From: Ancylobacter aquaticus
GTDB taxonomy: Bacteria > Pseudomonadota > Alphaproteobacteria > Rhizobiales > Xanthobacteraceae
Direction of reading: 5' to 3'
DNA: 64,000 bases
NCBI RefSeq assembly: GCF_004339465.1
Contig: NZ_SMFY01000002.1
Coordinates: forward strand, 1,302,001-1,366,000
Shown here: piece by piece, positions 1 through 8,276 of the stretch
Numbering within the stretch: the stretch's first letter is position 1
Layout: the number at the start of each line of letters is the position of its first letter
Translations under genes and position numbers: made by a program
The notes under the pieces: generated by a model
Seen by the model: only the letters and a program-made list of their open reading frames with translations
Database searches by the model: none
What the model was told of the DNA's origin: nothing

Positions 1-587
1 TCGCCATAGACCTTCCAGTCGACCGCGCAGTCGCGGTTCTTCGACATGAAATACTGCTGCTGCTCCAGCGGATAATCCGCCGCCATGTCATGGATCGGGC
101 CGAGCCATTCAACGAGGCTCTCGCCGCCGCGCGCGATGCGCAGGAAGACGAGGCCGCGCCATTCCTCGGCATCGATGGCGTAGAGCCCCCAGCCCTGGGG
201 ATCGAAGGTGATGCCCTCGCCAAAATCCACAGCCTTGTTGAGCCTGCCGGAGCGGGTGTAGCTCCAGCTGTGATAGGGGCAGACCACCAGCTTGCCGCAG
301 TGGCCCTCCTCCTTTTCCAGCAACTGCGCACCGCGATGGCGGCAGACATTGTGGAAGGCGCGCACGACGCCGTCATCGTCGCGGATGACGAAGACGGGAT
401 AGCCCGCCAGCGTACCGGAGACATAGTCGCCCGGCTGCTTCAGCCGTTCCGCCCAGGTGAACAGCATCCAGTTGCGGGCGAAGATCTCCTTGCGCTCGCG
501 CTCGTAAAGGGCCGGGTCGCAATAGTCGCTGGCCGGCAGGGTCCAGTCGAACGGGCCGCTGCCGGCGGCACTGGTCTCGGCGTTCAT
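1..587 (-). CDS. Rieske non-heme iron ring-hydroxylating oxygenase, alpha subunit (N-terminal part, cut by window edge)
   Basis: The reading frame opens at an ATG at 587 and runs off the left edge, giving about 195 residues. It contains a full Rieske [2Fe-2S] motif: Cys82-x-His84, then 18 residues, then Cys103-x2-His106 (CRHRG and CPYHSW). This is the electron-accepting domain of RHO terminal oxygenases; the catalytic domain would lie outside the window. It is the last visible gene of a minus-strand operon with an aldolase, an isomerase, a diiron desaturase and a polyamine-type importer. An oxidative step, such as hydroxylation or N-demethylation of the imported substrate, is therefore likely, but the substrate is unknown. 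Its intact ligands contrast with the degenerate homologue at 48467-49558. Confidence 0.9.
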   Translation of the reverse strand, partial: MNAETSAAGSGPFDWTLPASDYCDPALYERERKEIFARNWMLFTWAERLKQPGDYVSGTLAGYPVFVIRDDDGVVRAFHNVCRHRGAQLLEKEEGHCGKLVVCPYHSWSYTRSGRLNKAVDFGEGITFDPQGWGLYAIDAEEWRGLVFLRIARGGESLVEWLGPIHDMAADYPLEQQQYFMSKNRDCAVDWKVYG

Positions 588-631
588 GTGCGTGCTCCCG
601 GGCGTTCGGATCTTGCTGATCCGTTCAGGTT

Positions 632-1393
632 TCAGGTGCGATAGGACGGATCGATCGCGTCGAGCATGCGCAGATGGGCGTCCCATTCGAGCTGGAGGTC
701 GCCGTCGTCGAAATTCATCTGGTCGTACTGCGCGCCGACCCTCTCGCAGACATCCGTGGGCGGCAGCACGATCTCGCGGCCCATGGACAGCGTCGCCACC
801 TGCACCTCGCAGGCGCGTTCCAGATAGAACATCAGGTTGAACGCCTCGGCGACGCTCCGCCCGACGGTGAGCAGGCCGTGATTGCGCAGCAGCAGTCCGC
901 ATGTCGTGCCGAGGTCGGCGATGATGCGTTCGCGCTCGTCGAGGTCGAGCGCGATGCCCTCATAATCATGCAGGCCCAGCCGGCCATAGAACTGCAGCGC
1001 GATCTGGTTGAGCGGCAGCAGCCCCTCCTTCAGCGAAGCGACCGCCATGCCGGCACGGGTATGGGTGTGGATCACGCAGGCGGCGTCGTGCCGCGCCATG
1101 TGCACGGCGGAATGAATGGTGAAGCCGGCGGGGTTCACCCGGGCGGGACTTTCGCCGACCTTGTTGCCGTCGACGTCGATCTTCACCAGCGAGGAGGCGG
1201 TGATCTCCTCCCAACGATACCCATAGGGGTTGATGAGGAACCGCCCCGGCTCGCCCGGCACGCGCACGGTGCAGTGGGTGTAGATAAGGTCCGTCATCCG
1301 GAAATGCGCAAGCAGGCGATAGCAGGCGGCGAGTTCGACCCGCTGCTGCCATTCGGCGGCGCTCATATCGGGGCTCAGGCTGGCGACGGCCAT
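632..1393 (-). CDS. Class II aldolase/adducin family protein
   Basis: The product is 253 residues, normal for the family. Zinc-binding and fold motifs of class II (fuculose-phosphate-type) aldolases are visible: an HTH pair in CVIHTHTRAG near residue 120 and LLLRNHGLLTVG near residue 175. Members cleave or epimerise sugar-phosphate-like hydroxy ketones using a divalent metal. Its start overlaps the end of the upstream TIM-barrel isomerase gene, so the two are translationally coupled. Together they suggest that a carbohydrate-like backbone is broken down in this operon. Exact substrate cannot be read from the sequence. Confidence 0.85.
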   Translation of the reverse strand: MAVASLSPDMSAAEWQQRVELAACYRLLAHFRMTDLIYTHCTVRVPGEPGRFLINPYGYRWEEITASSLVKIDVDGNKVGESPARVNPAGFTIHSAVHMARHDAACVIHTHTRAGMAVASLKEGLLPLNQIALQFYGRLGLHDYEGIALDLDERERIIADLGTTCGLLLRNHGLLTVGRSVAEAFNLMFYLERACEVQVATLSMGREIVLPPTDVCERVGAQYDQMNFDDGDLQLEWDAHLRMLDAIDPSYRT

Positions 1394-2271
1394 GATGGCT
1401 CTCCTTGCATGTCACGGGCGGATCGGGGGATGGGAAGCAGGGCGGCGGCGTCCCATTGCTCGAACGCCCATCGGCGGAGCAGCAACGCTTCCCCCGCGCG
1501 GTCCGACAACTCGTCGCCCTTCGCATCGGTAATGGCGTAGTCACGCGGGCCCAGCTCGCAGAGGAAAAGACAGTCGGCATCGGCGCCGTGGCGCGCCTGC
1601 CAGAACTGGAATCCGCGCCGCCACCAGTCGAGAAAAACGTCGATCCACGGCCGGTGCTGGGGGAAATGCAGCGGCAGTTGAACCTGGCAGCGATTGGCGA
1701 CACGGCCCTGGAAGCTGTCCGAGCGCTCCAGCAGCCGGTCGACCTGCGCCTGATAATCGGCGCTGATCGGCAGCATCATCTCGCGGTCGACGACATAGTG
1801 CGAGAGGTCGGCGGCGAGCCGCATGCCGGGGATCGCGTCCATGAGCAGGAGCGTCGCGAACATGTCGTTGGTGATGCAGTTGCGGTGCGTCTCGAACTGG
1901 AGCGGCACGCCCTCCTCCTGCCCGACCCGCATCCACGCCTCGATCACCGGCACCATCTCCGCAACCGACAGCGGCATCACCTGCCCGATGACGATGACGA
2001 AGGGCGCGCCGATGTCCTTGGCGAGGTGCAGCGCCGGGCGCAGTTCCTCGATCGAGCGCGGGAAGGCCGTCAACAAGCCGCCGAGCCCGGTGCGGGCGAA
2101 GTCCGGCACGGTTCGGCGCGCGGCCTCGATGTCCATCGCGCCGAGATCGATCGCCATCCCGTCGAAGCCTGCCTCCTTCACCGCGTCGAAGCGCTCCGCC
2201 ACGGGCCGTTCCGCCGTGCCGGGATGGCGCAGCTCAGTGGCCCAGAGCGACTGGTAGACCTTGAGCGGCAT
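1375..2271 (-). CDS. Sugar phosphate isomerase/epimerase-like TIM-barrel protein
   Basis: A 298-residue protein of the xylose-isomerase-like TIM-barrel superfamily (AP endonuclease 2 fold). Characteristic signatures include a GFDGMAIDLG strand near residue 35 and an EEGVPLQFETHRN strand near residue 140, whose Glu and His fit the metal site of this family. Members isomerise or dehydrate sugars, inositols or hydroxy acids. ATG at 2271 lies two bases from the end of the desaturase gene, and its 3' end overlaps the aldolase gene. Function beyond the superfamily is not assignable. Confidence 0.75.
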   Translation of the reverse strand: MPLKVYQSLWATELRHPGTAERPVAERFDAVKEAGFDGMAIDLGAMDIEAARRTVPDFARTGLGGLLTAFPRSIEELRPALHLAKDIGAPFVIVIGQVMPLSVAEMVPVIEAWMRVGQEEGVPLQFETHRNCITNDMFATLLLMDAIPGMRLAADLSHYVVDREMMLPISADYQAQVDRLLERSDSFQGRVANRCQVQLPLHFPQHRPWIDVFLDWWRRGFQFWQARHGADADCLFLCELGPRDYAITDAKGDELSDRAGEALLLRRWAFEQWDAAALLPIPRSARDMQGEPSWPSPA

Positions 2272-2273
2272 GG

Positions 2274-3272
2274 TCAGGCCTGCTTCGCGGTGCGCGGGCC
2301 GACCGGCTCAAGGTCGGTGTCGTCCATGATCCAGATCTTGTCGTCGGGATAGTCAGCCTCGGTGCGCCCGTTCCAGAACGCCTTGATCACCGCCAGCTGG
2401 AAGCCGAGATAGGTCATGGAAGGGGGCTTGCGGCCCTTTTCGACGAAGATGCTGCGGTGCAGGTCCGGCAGCCGGTGGAACGGCACGCCGGGGAAAGCGT
2501 GGTGCGCGGTGTGGAACTGCATGTTCCAGCACATCCAGCGCATGATCGCGTTGGTGCGCGTCGTGCGGGTGTTCTCGGTGATCTGGTCGACATGGGGCAG
2601 GCCGAGATGCTCGATGGTGTTCTGCAGCTGGTGCACCGGCTTCATGACAAGCATCGGCAGCAGCCACAGCTTCACCGCGATCCAGCTGCCCGTCGCCACG
2701 GAGAGAACGGCGATCAGCGCATAGCCCGCGAGGTGCCAGCGTGCCTCGCGGATCACCTTGGCGTGCTGGTCGGCGGGAATGTAGTGCTCGCCGACGATGC
2801 CGAGCGCGAAGCGGACGACGCGGCGGATGCGGGTGTACCAATAGGTCGGGCCGAGCACCCAGAGCAGGTAGGACGCCATGGAGTAGCGCTCGCGCCCCAG
2901 CTCGCCGTCGCCTTCCCAGTCCTGCGTATAGCGGTGATGGGCGAAGTGCTGGATCTGGTCGAAATCGCGCGGATAGATCAGCACGAAGCCGAACAGGCGG
3001 CCGAAGATCTCGTTGAGCGCCTTGGTCCTGAAGACCGTCGAATGGCTCATCTCATGCTGGCCGGCATAGAGGAAGTTGATCAGCATGCCATGCGCGATGA
3101 ACGCCGGCACCATCCACCACGTGCCCCATGTGAACCAGAGAGCCGCACCGGTGATCGCCAGCGCGCCGAAATGACTGCCAAGCTGGAGGAAGCCCGAGAC
3201 ATCTGACTTCAGGCTCAGTTCCTTGAGCCGGGACGGACTGATCATGTCCTTGCGGCCGAATACCTCGTCCAT
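2274..3272 (-). CDS. Membrane fatty acid desaturase/hydroxylase family protein (diiron)
   Basis: A 332-residue integral membrane protein with the histidine motifs of membrane diiron desaturases and hydroxylases: HEMSH (73-77), HFAHH (109-113) and HTAHH (254-258). Several hydrophobic spans flank these motifs. The ATG at 3272 is chosen over a TTG at 3287 because a strong GGAGGAG site, which overlaps the end of the upstream permease gene, sits just before it. The family inserts oxygen into, or desaturates, alkyl chains using two iron atoms. In an operon with a Rieske oxygenase and a polyamine-type importer, hydroxylation of an imported small molecule seems likelier than lipid modification; that is inference. 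Confidence 0.85.
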   Translation of the reverse strand: MDEVFGRKDMISPSRLKELSLKSDVSGFLQLGSHFGALAITGAALWFTWGTWWMVPAFIAHGMLINFLYAGQHEMSHSTVFRTKALNEIFGRLFGFVLIYPRDFDQIQHFAHHRYTQDWEGDGELGRERYSMASYLLWVLGPTYWYTRIRRVVRFALGIVGEHYIPADQHAKVIREARWHLAGYALIAVLSVATGSWIAVKLWLLPMLVMKPVHQLQNTIEHLGLPHVDQITENTRTTRTNAIMRWMCWNMQFHTAHHAFPGVPFHRLPDLHRSIFVEKGRKPPSMTYLGFQLAVIKAFWNGRTEADYPDDKIWIMDDTDLEPVGPRTAKQA

Positions 3273-3273
3273 C

Positions 3274-4086
3274 TCACTCCTCCTCAAATTCGGGGCGGCG
3301 CTGGAACGCCATGCGGGCCAGCAGGATCAGCAGGGTGACGACGATCAGCACCACCGAGATGGCGGCGATGGCCGGGTCGACATTGTCGCGAAGCCCCATC
3401 CACATCAGGCGCGGCAGGGTGATCGCGTCGATGCTGGTGATGAACAGCGTCACGCCGATCTCCTCCCAGGACAGGACGAAGACCAGCAGCGCCGCCGTTG
3501 CGACGCCGAAGGCGATGTTGGGCAGGATCACATGGAAGATGCGCTGGACGACGCTCGCGCCCATGCCGCGCGCGGCGAGGTCGATGCGCCGGTCCAGCTG
3601 CGCCAGCGCCACCAGCACCATCACCACCGCGAAGGGAACGGTCATCACCACATGGGCAAGGGTCACGCCGATGACGCTGTCGAAACCGATGGCGTGGGAC
3701 ATCCGCGACATGCCGGTCAGCAGGAAATACAGCGTCATCGCCGAGACCACCGGCGGCACGATCATCGGCAGCAGCACGAACCCGACGAGCCATGATGAGA
3801 AGCGCGGCTGCAGCATCCAGATGCCCAGCGCGAAGCTGGTCGCCAGCACGGTCGACAGGACGCTGGTAAACAGGCCGATGCGTGCACTCAAAAGGATGCT
3901 AGCCAGCCAGTCGGGATTCTCGAACAGCGTGCGGTAATGCGTCAGCGAGAGACTGCCCTTCGGCAGCGTCAGCATCCGGCCGGGCGTGAAGGAAATCGGC
4001 ACCACCGCCAGCAAGGGCAGCAGCAGGAAGGCGCCGACCAATAGGGCCAGCACGAGCGCGACGGGACCGGGGCGCCGGATCCTCAT
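3274..4086 (-). CDS. ABC transporter permease, spermidine/putrescine (PotC) type
   Basis: A 270-residue inner-membrane permease with about six hydrophobic segments and the EAA-loop region (LAARGMGASVVQRIFHVILP) that contacts the ATPase. Sequence and length match the PotC/second permease of polyamine-type importers. It overlaps the preceding permease gene by four bases and ends in GAGGAGGAG-TGA, which doubles as the ribosome site of the desaturase gene. It would form the transport channel with the permease at 4083-4922. Confidence 0.92.
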   Translation of the reverse strand: MRIRRPGPVALVLALLVGAFLLLPLLAVVPISFTPGRMLTLPKGSLSLTHYRTLFENPDWLASILLSARIGLFTSVLSTVLATSFALGIWMLQPRFSSWLVGFVLLPMIVPPVVSAMTLYFLLTGMSRMSHAIGFDSVIGVTLAHVVMTVPFAVVMVLVALAQLDRRIDLAARGMGASVVQRIFHVILPNIAFGVATAALLVFVLSWEEIGVTLFITSIDAITLPRLMWMGLRDNVDPAIAAISVVLIVVTLLILLARMAFQRRPEFEEE

Positions 4087-4922
4087 CGCCCGCCCCCCGT
4101 CAGGCCGAGCCGGGCGAAGCGGGCGAGCAGGCCCATCAGGCCCGCCACTAGGATGACCAGCGCCACGCTGATCGCCGCGCCCAGCCCCCAGTCCGGGCTC
4201 TGGAACATGCGCAGATAGACCAGCTCGGCTACCATGATCGACCTCCCGCCGCCGAGAATGGCCGGGGTGACGAAGAAGCCGAGACTGAACACGAAGACGA
4301 TCAGCGTCGCCCCGATGACGCCGGGCAGCGTCAACGGCAGGAACACCGACCAGAAGATGCGCAGGCGTGAGGCGCCCATGCCGCGCGCGGCCAGCAGCAT
4401 CCGCTCGTCCACCGTCCGCATCGCCGAGGCGAGCGGCAGCACCGCGAATGGGATGAGCACATGCACCATGCCGGCGATCACGCTCGGCTCGTTGCGCACC
4501 AGCGCCAGCGGCCCGTCCGTGAGACCGAGCGCCTGCAGCGACGTATTGACGATGCCGCGCGTGGACAGCAGGGCCAGCCAGCCGAAGGCGCGCGTCAGAA
4601 GCGAAATCCAGAACGGCACGAAAATGCAGATCTCAATCAGGCGTCGCTGCATCCTCGTGCCGCGCACCCAGACATAGGTGACGGCATAGGCGCAGGCGAC
4701 CGCGATCACCGTCACGATGAGGCAGATGCGAAACGTGCGCAGAAACGCCGACTGCACCAGCGGATCGCCCACCAGCCGCTCATACTGGCCTAGGCCGGGC
4801 TCCGGCAGCGTGACGCTCCAGAGCGCGACGCCGAGGAACGGCACCGCATAGGCAAACGCCAGGAACAGCACCAGCGGTGCCATCAGGGCGAGTGCGGGCC
4901 AGAATGCCGAGCGGTTGCGCAT
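4083..4922 (-). CDS. ABC transporter permease, spermidine/putrescine (PotB) type
   Basis: About 279 residues from the ATG at 4922, which places the first transmembrane helix close to the N-terminus as usual. A GTG at 4982, overlapping the end of the binding-protein gene by four bases, would add 20 residues and is a credible alternative. Six hydrophobic helices and the EAA loop (LAARGMGASRLRIFWSVFLP) are visible. First permease of the polyamine-type importer, coupled to the second permease. Confidence 0.9.
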   Translation of the reverse strand: MRNRSAFWPALALMAPLVLFLAFAYAVPFLGVALWSVTLPEPGLGQYERLVGDPLVQSAFLRTFRICLIVTVIAVACAYAVTYVWVRGTRMQRRLIEICIFVPFWISLLTRAFGWLALLSTRGIVNTSLQALGLTDGPLALVRNEPSVIAGMVHVLIPFAVLPLASAMRTVDERMLLAARGMGASRLRIFWSVFLPLTLPGVIGATLIVFVFSLGFFVTPAILGGGRSIMVAELVYLRMFQSPDWGLGAAISVALVILVAGLMGLLARFARLGLTGGGR

Positions 4923-4978
4923 GGGTTCATCCGTCGAGGAGAGCCCTTCCGCACGGGTCGCGCGGAAGGGCGGGCGGA

Positions 4979-6094
4979 TCACGCCGAGATGACCCGGGTG
5001 AACTCGTCCAGCGCGGTGCCGTAATTGTCGGCGTACCAGGGCATGTCGAGCGCGACCTGGCTCTTCATGTTGGCGGGGTCGACCGGGTTGAAGCGTTTCT
5101 GGTCGGCCGGGATCAGCGCGTCGGTCGCCGGGTTGGCCGGACCCTGCCCCAGCATCTCGAACATGACGAGCTGGCGCGCGGGGACGGAGGTCGAGGCGAT
5201 GAACTTCATCGCGTTTTCCGTGCCGCCGGGGTTATTCTTGACCACCGCCAGCGCGCCCGGCGACAGCAGCCCCTGGTCCCAGGTGAACTTGATCTGCCCG
5301 CCGGAATCCTTCTCGATCAGCGAGGCGCGGGTCGACCAGATCAGCCCCATCGAGGCGTCGCCGCTCAGCATCAGCTGCTGGCTCTCGGCGCCGCCACCCC
5401 AATAGGCGGCGACATCCGGCTTCAGCGCGGCGATCTTCGCGTGGGCGCGCGCGAGATCGAGCGGGTAGAGCTTGTCGGGCGCCACGCCGTCGGCCAGCAG
5501 CGCGGCCTCCCACATGCCGGCGCCCCATTTGTACATGGTGCGCTTGCCCGGGAACTTCGCCACATCGAAGAAGTCGGCCATGGTCTTGGGCGGATTGGAA
5601 CCGTATTTCTCTGCGTCATAGGCGAGGACGTAGGAGAAGAAATAGGTCGAGGCGGCGTATTCCCAGTCGAAGCCGGGACGCATCTTGGACTTGTCGACCA
5701 CGCTGTAGTCGATCGGCTCGATCATGCCCTGCTTGCCGAGCGAGATCGCCGAGAAGGGGTCGGCATCGACAATATCCCAGGTCGGCTTGCCGCTTTTGAA
5801 CTGCGCCGCGATAGCGCCCTCGGTCGGGCCGGTGCCGTCCTCCCTGACGACGATGCCGGTCTCCTTCTCGAAGGGCTGGCCATAGGCCTTGTCATAGGCT
5901 TTCAGCGCGTCGCCGCCCCAGTTGACGAGGACGAGCTGGCGCACCTGCGCCAGTGCACCGGGTGAGCGCAGGAGCAGGGGCGTGCCGCCGAAGATCAGGG
6001 CGGCGAGCTGGGTGAAGCGGCGGCGGCTGATGTCCCCCCGGGCGGCCTTCGCCGCGAGGATATCGAGGCAGTCTTTGCGGAATGCGTCGTTCAC
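4979..6094 (-). CDS. Extracellular solute-binding protein, polyamine-type ABC importer, Tat-exported
   Basis: A 371-residue binding protein of the PotD/PotF-like family. The N-terminus has a twin-arginine motif (SRRRFTQLAAL) followed by a hydrophobic stretch ending near ALAQ, so export in folded form is expected. The body shows hallmarks of the family (VNWGGDALKAYDKAYGQPFE; PTWDIVDADPF). It delivers the ligand to the permeases encoded directly downstream. Ligand probably cationic or zwitterionic by family precedent; not proven here. Confidence 0.9.
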   Translation of the reverse strand: MNDAFRKDCLDILAAKAARGDISRRRFTQLAALIFGGTPLLLRSPGALAQVRQLVLVNWGGDALKAYDKAYGQPFEKETGIVVREDGTGPTEGAIAAQFKSGKPTWDIVDADPFSAISLGKQGMIEPIDYSVVDKSKMRPGFDWEYAASTYFFSYVLAYDAEKYGSNPPKTMADFFDVAKFPGKRTMYKWGAGMWEAALLADGVAPDKLYPLDLARAHAKIAALKPDVAAYWGGGAESQQLMLSGDASMGLIWSTRASLIEKDSGGQIKFTWDQGLLSPGALAVVKNNPGGTENAMKFIASTSVPARQLVMFEMLGQGPANPATDALIPADQKRFNPVDPANMKSQVALDMPWYADNYGTALDEFTRVISA

Positions 6095-6112
6095 GGCGTG
6101 CTCCTGCTGTTT

Positions 6113-7195
6113 TCAGCTTTGCTCTGGAAGAAGGAAGCCATTGTCGAAGGACCAGTTGACCCAGAAGTCCGGACCGCGATCGAGGATGTGTCCGGCGGCC
6201 ACGCTCGGCAGGGTGACGGTGAGCGGGGTTCCGCTGCGTGTCGCGAAGGCGAGGCGCATGGCCGAGCCGAGATAGGTGGTGCCGACAAGCCGGGCGGGAA
6301 CGCCATTGCCCTCTGCCGGCGGCTCGGCGCTGACCGACATGTGCTCGGGGCGCACCGCCAGCACGGCGCTTCCGTCGAGATGGTCGTGCCGGGGCGCGGT
6401 CAGGCGCGCATCCTCGAACGTGCCGCTGGTGCCGCGCGCGCAATGGCCGATGCCGCCGACCGGCAGCAGGTTGATCTCGCCGAGGAACTCGGCGACGAAA
6501 CGGCTGGACGGCCGCTCATAGATATCGCGCGGCGCGCCGACCTGAAGCAGCCGGCCATGGTTGAAAATGGCGATGCGCGAGGACAGCGACAGTGCCTCGC
6601 TCTGGTCATGGGTGACGAAGACGAAGGTGGTGCCGAACTCGCCGTGCAGCCGCGCCACTTCCTCCTGCATGCGCCCGCGCAAATGCTTGTCCAGCGCGGA
6701 GAACGGCTCGTCGAGCAGCAGCACGGGCGGCTCGAACACCAGCGCCCGCGCCAGTGCCACGCGCTGCTGCTGGCCGCCCGAAAGCTGGGCGGGGCGCTTG
6801 TTCTCATGCCCGGCGAGCCCGACGCGGGCGATGATGGCGTCGACCCGGCGGGCGATGTCTTCGCGCGCGATACCGCGCACCTGAAGCGGAAAGGCGATGT
6901 TCTGCGCGACGCTCTTGTGCGGGAACAGGGCATAGCCCTGGAACACCATGCCGAAGGAGCGGTCCTCGGCGCGGCTGCCGGTAATGTCGACCCCGTCGCT
7001 GAGCAGCCGGCCCTCGCTCGCGGCCTGAAAGCCGGCGAGCACCATCAGGAACGTGGTCTTTCCGGAGCCGGAGGGCCCGAGCAGGGTCAGGAATTCACCG
7101 GGCGCGATGTCGAGCGTGATGTCCTTCAGCGCGGTGAAGTGGCCGAAGGATTTGCCGATCCCGATCACCTGCAACCCGACAGCCCGTTTGCTCAC
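6113..7195 (-). CDS. ABC transporter ATP-binding protein, PotA type
   Basis: A 360-residue ATPase with Walker A (LGPSGSGKTTF), Q-loop (GMVFQGYALFP), signature (LSGGQQQRVALARAL) and Walker B (VLLLDEPFSALD), then a C-terminal TOBE regulatory region (LAVRPEHMSV). It starts at a GTG at 7195. First gene of the minus-strand operon 7195 to 1, it energises the importer encoded by the next three genes. The likely promoter region upstream holds an inverted repeat (7245-7279). Confidence 0.93.
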   Translation of the reverse strand: MSKRAVGLQVIGIGKSFGHFTALKDITLDIAPGEFLTLLGPSGSGKTTFLMVLAGFQAASEGRLLSDGVDITGSRAEDRSFGMVFQGYALFPHKSVAQNIAFPLQVRGIAREDIARRVDAIIARVGLAGHENKRPAQLSGGQQQRVALARALVFEPPVLLLDEPFSALDKHLRGRMQEEVARLHGEFGTTFVFVTHDQSEALSLSSRIAIFNHGRLLQVGAPRDIYERPSSRFVAEFLGEINLLPVGGIGHCARGTSGTFEDARLTAPRHDHLDGSAVLAVRPEHMSVSAEPPAEGNGVPARLVGTTYLGSAMRLAFATRSGTPLTVTLPSVAAGHILDRGPDFWVNWSFDNGFLLPEQS

Positions 7196-7244
7196 GTCGC
7201 TGCGCGCTCCCTTTGTATGTAGAAATCCTAATCTTGCGATCCGC

Positions 7245-7279
7245 TCACCTCAAATGAATAAAAATCCGCTATGAGGTGA
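7245..7279. promoter_or_regulatory. Candidate LysR-type operator (8-bp inverted repeat)
   Basis: TCACCTCA at 7245-7252 and TGAGGTGA at 7272-7279 are perfect inverted copies around an AT-rich 19-bp centre. The site lies between the start of the transporter operon (7195) and the end of the LysR gene (7341), the only AT-rich gap nearby. Position and symmetry suggest it is the binding site controlling the operon. Confidence 0.45.
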
Positions 7280-7340
7280 AGAATATTCACGTCAATGCCG
7301 TCGCACTGGGCACGAGACACGTCGCCTATGAATGCATCAG

Positions 7341-8243
7341 TCAACTGCGCATCACGGGCGCGGTCTGCACAAGGCGTGACTTCAGCCAGGCCGCGAAGGC
7401 CTGTATCGCCGGATTGCCGGGACGATCGCGGGGGGTGACGAAGTAATAGGCTCGCGAGGCACGGATGGTGAGATCGAACGGCACGACCAGCCGCCCGGTC
7501 TCGACCGCCTGCCGGCAAACGAAATTGTCGCCGATGGCGATCCCCTGCCCCGCCAGCGCCGCTGCCAGCACGAGGTTCATGTCGGAGAAGATCACGCCCT
7601 GGTCGGTGCGCGGCCCCACCACGCCGGCCGCCGCCAGCCAGGTGAGCCAGTCGCCGAGACCATCGAGATGCAGAAGGACCGAACGGAACACGTCGACGGG
7701 TTCGCTCAGGCCGCCCAGCTGATTGAGCAGCACCGGGCTGCACACCGGCATGAAGTCGACAACGCTGAGCAGTTCCACGCTGTGGCGCGGCCAGTCGCCG
7801 TCGCCATAGGCGATGAAGGCGTCGACGCCCGGCGCGTCGACATCCTCCAGTCGCGGGGGCGTGACGATGCGCAGCGTCACGCCGGGATGCAGCTGGCGGA
7901 ACTCGGCGACATGGATGCACAGCCAGAAGGTGGCAAAACCCGGGGTCGAGCTGACCGTGATCGCGCCCTGCAGGCCCCCCCGGTCGCCATAGTGCACTGC
8001 GGCATCGGCGAGCAGGGCGAGCGCGGTGCGGATGTCCGCGGCGTAGCGCTTGCCCTGCGGGGTCAGCATCACGCCCTTTCCGGCGCGCTGGAGCAGCTCG
8101 AAACCCAGATCCCGTTCCAGGAAGCGCAGCTGGTGGCTGACCGCGCTGCGGGTGATGTTCAATTCGGCGGCGGCCTGCCAGACCGTGCCGTGCCGGGCGA
8201 AGGCTTCGAGCGCCCGCAGGGCCTGTGTCGAGGGTAGCCGCAT
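7341..8243 (-). CDS. LysR-family transcriptional regulator (GcvA-like)
   Basis: A 300-residue LysR regulator. The N-terminal winged helix-turn-helix is clear (residues 5-60, with HGTVWQAAAELNITRSAVSHQ), followed by a type 2 periplasmic-binding-fold effector domain (SSTPGFATFWL onward). Sequence style is that of the GcvA/AmpR group. It lies upstream of and in the same direction as the polyamine-type transporter operon and probably controls it; the 145-bp gap carries an inverted repeat. The effector is likely the imported compound. Confidence 0.9.
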   Translation of the reverse strand: MRLPSTQALRALEAFARHGTVWQAAAELNITRSAVSHQLRFLERDLGFELLQRAGKGVMLTPQGKRYAADIRTALALLADAAVHYGDRGGLQGAITVSSTPGFATFWLCIHVAEFRQLHPGVTLRIVTPPRLEDVDAPGVDAFIAYGDGDWPRHSVELLSVVDFMPVCSPVLLNQLGGLSEPVDVFRSVLLHLDGLGDWLTWLAAAGVVGPRTDQGVIFSDMNLVLAAALAGQGIAIGDNFVCRQAVETGRLVVPFDLTIRASRAYYFVTPRDRPGNPAIQAFAAWLKSRLVQTAPVMRS

Positions 8244-8276
8244 GGGTTCTCGTCCTTCGCGCGGCGTGGCGCCCGC

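Noticed and set aside
6098-7222. A 374-codon plus-strand frame opposite the PotA-type ATPase
   Set aside because: Antisense shadow; Walker and signature motifs are on the minus strand.
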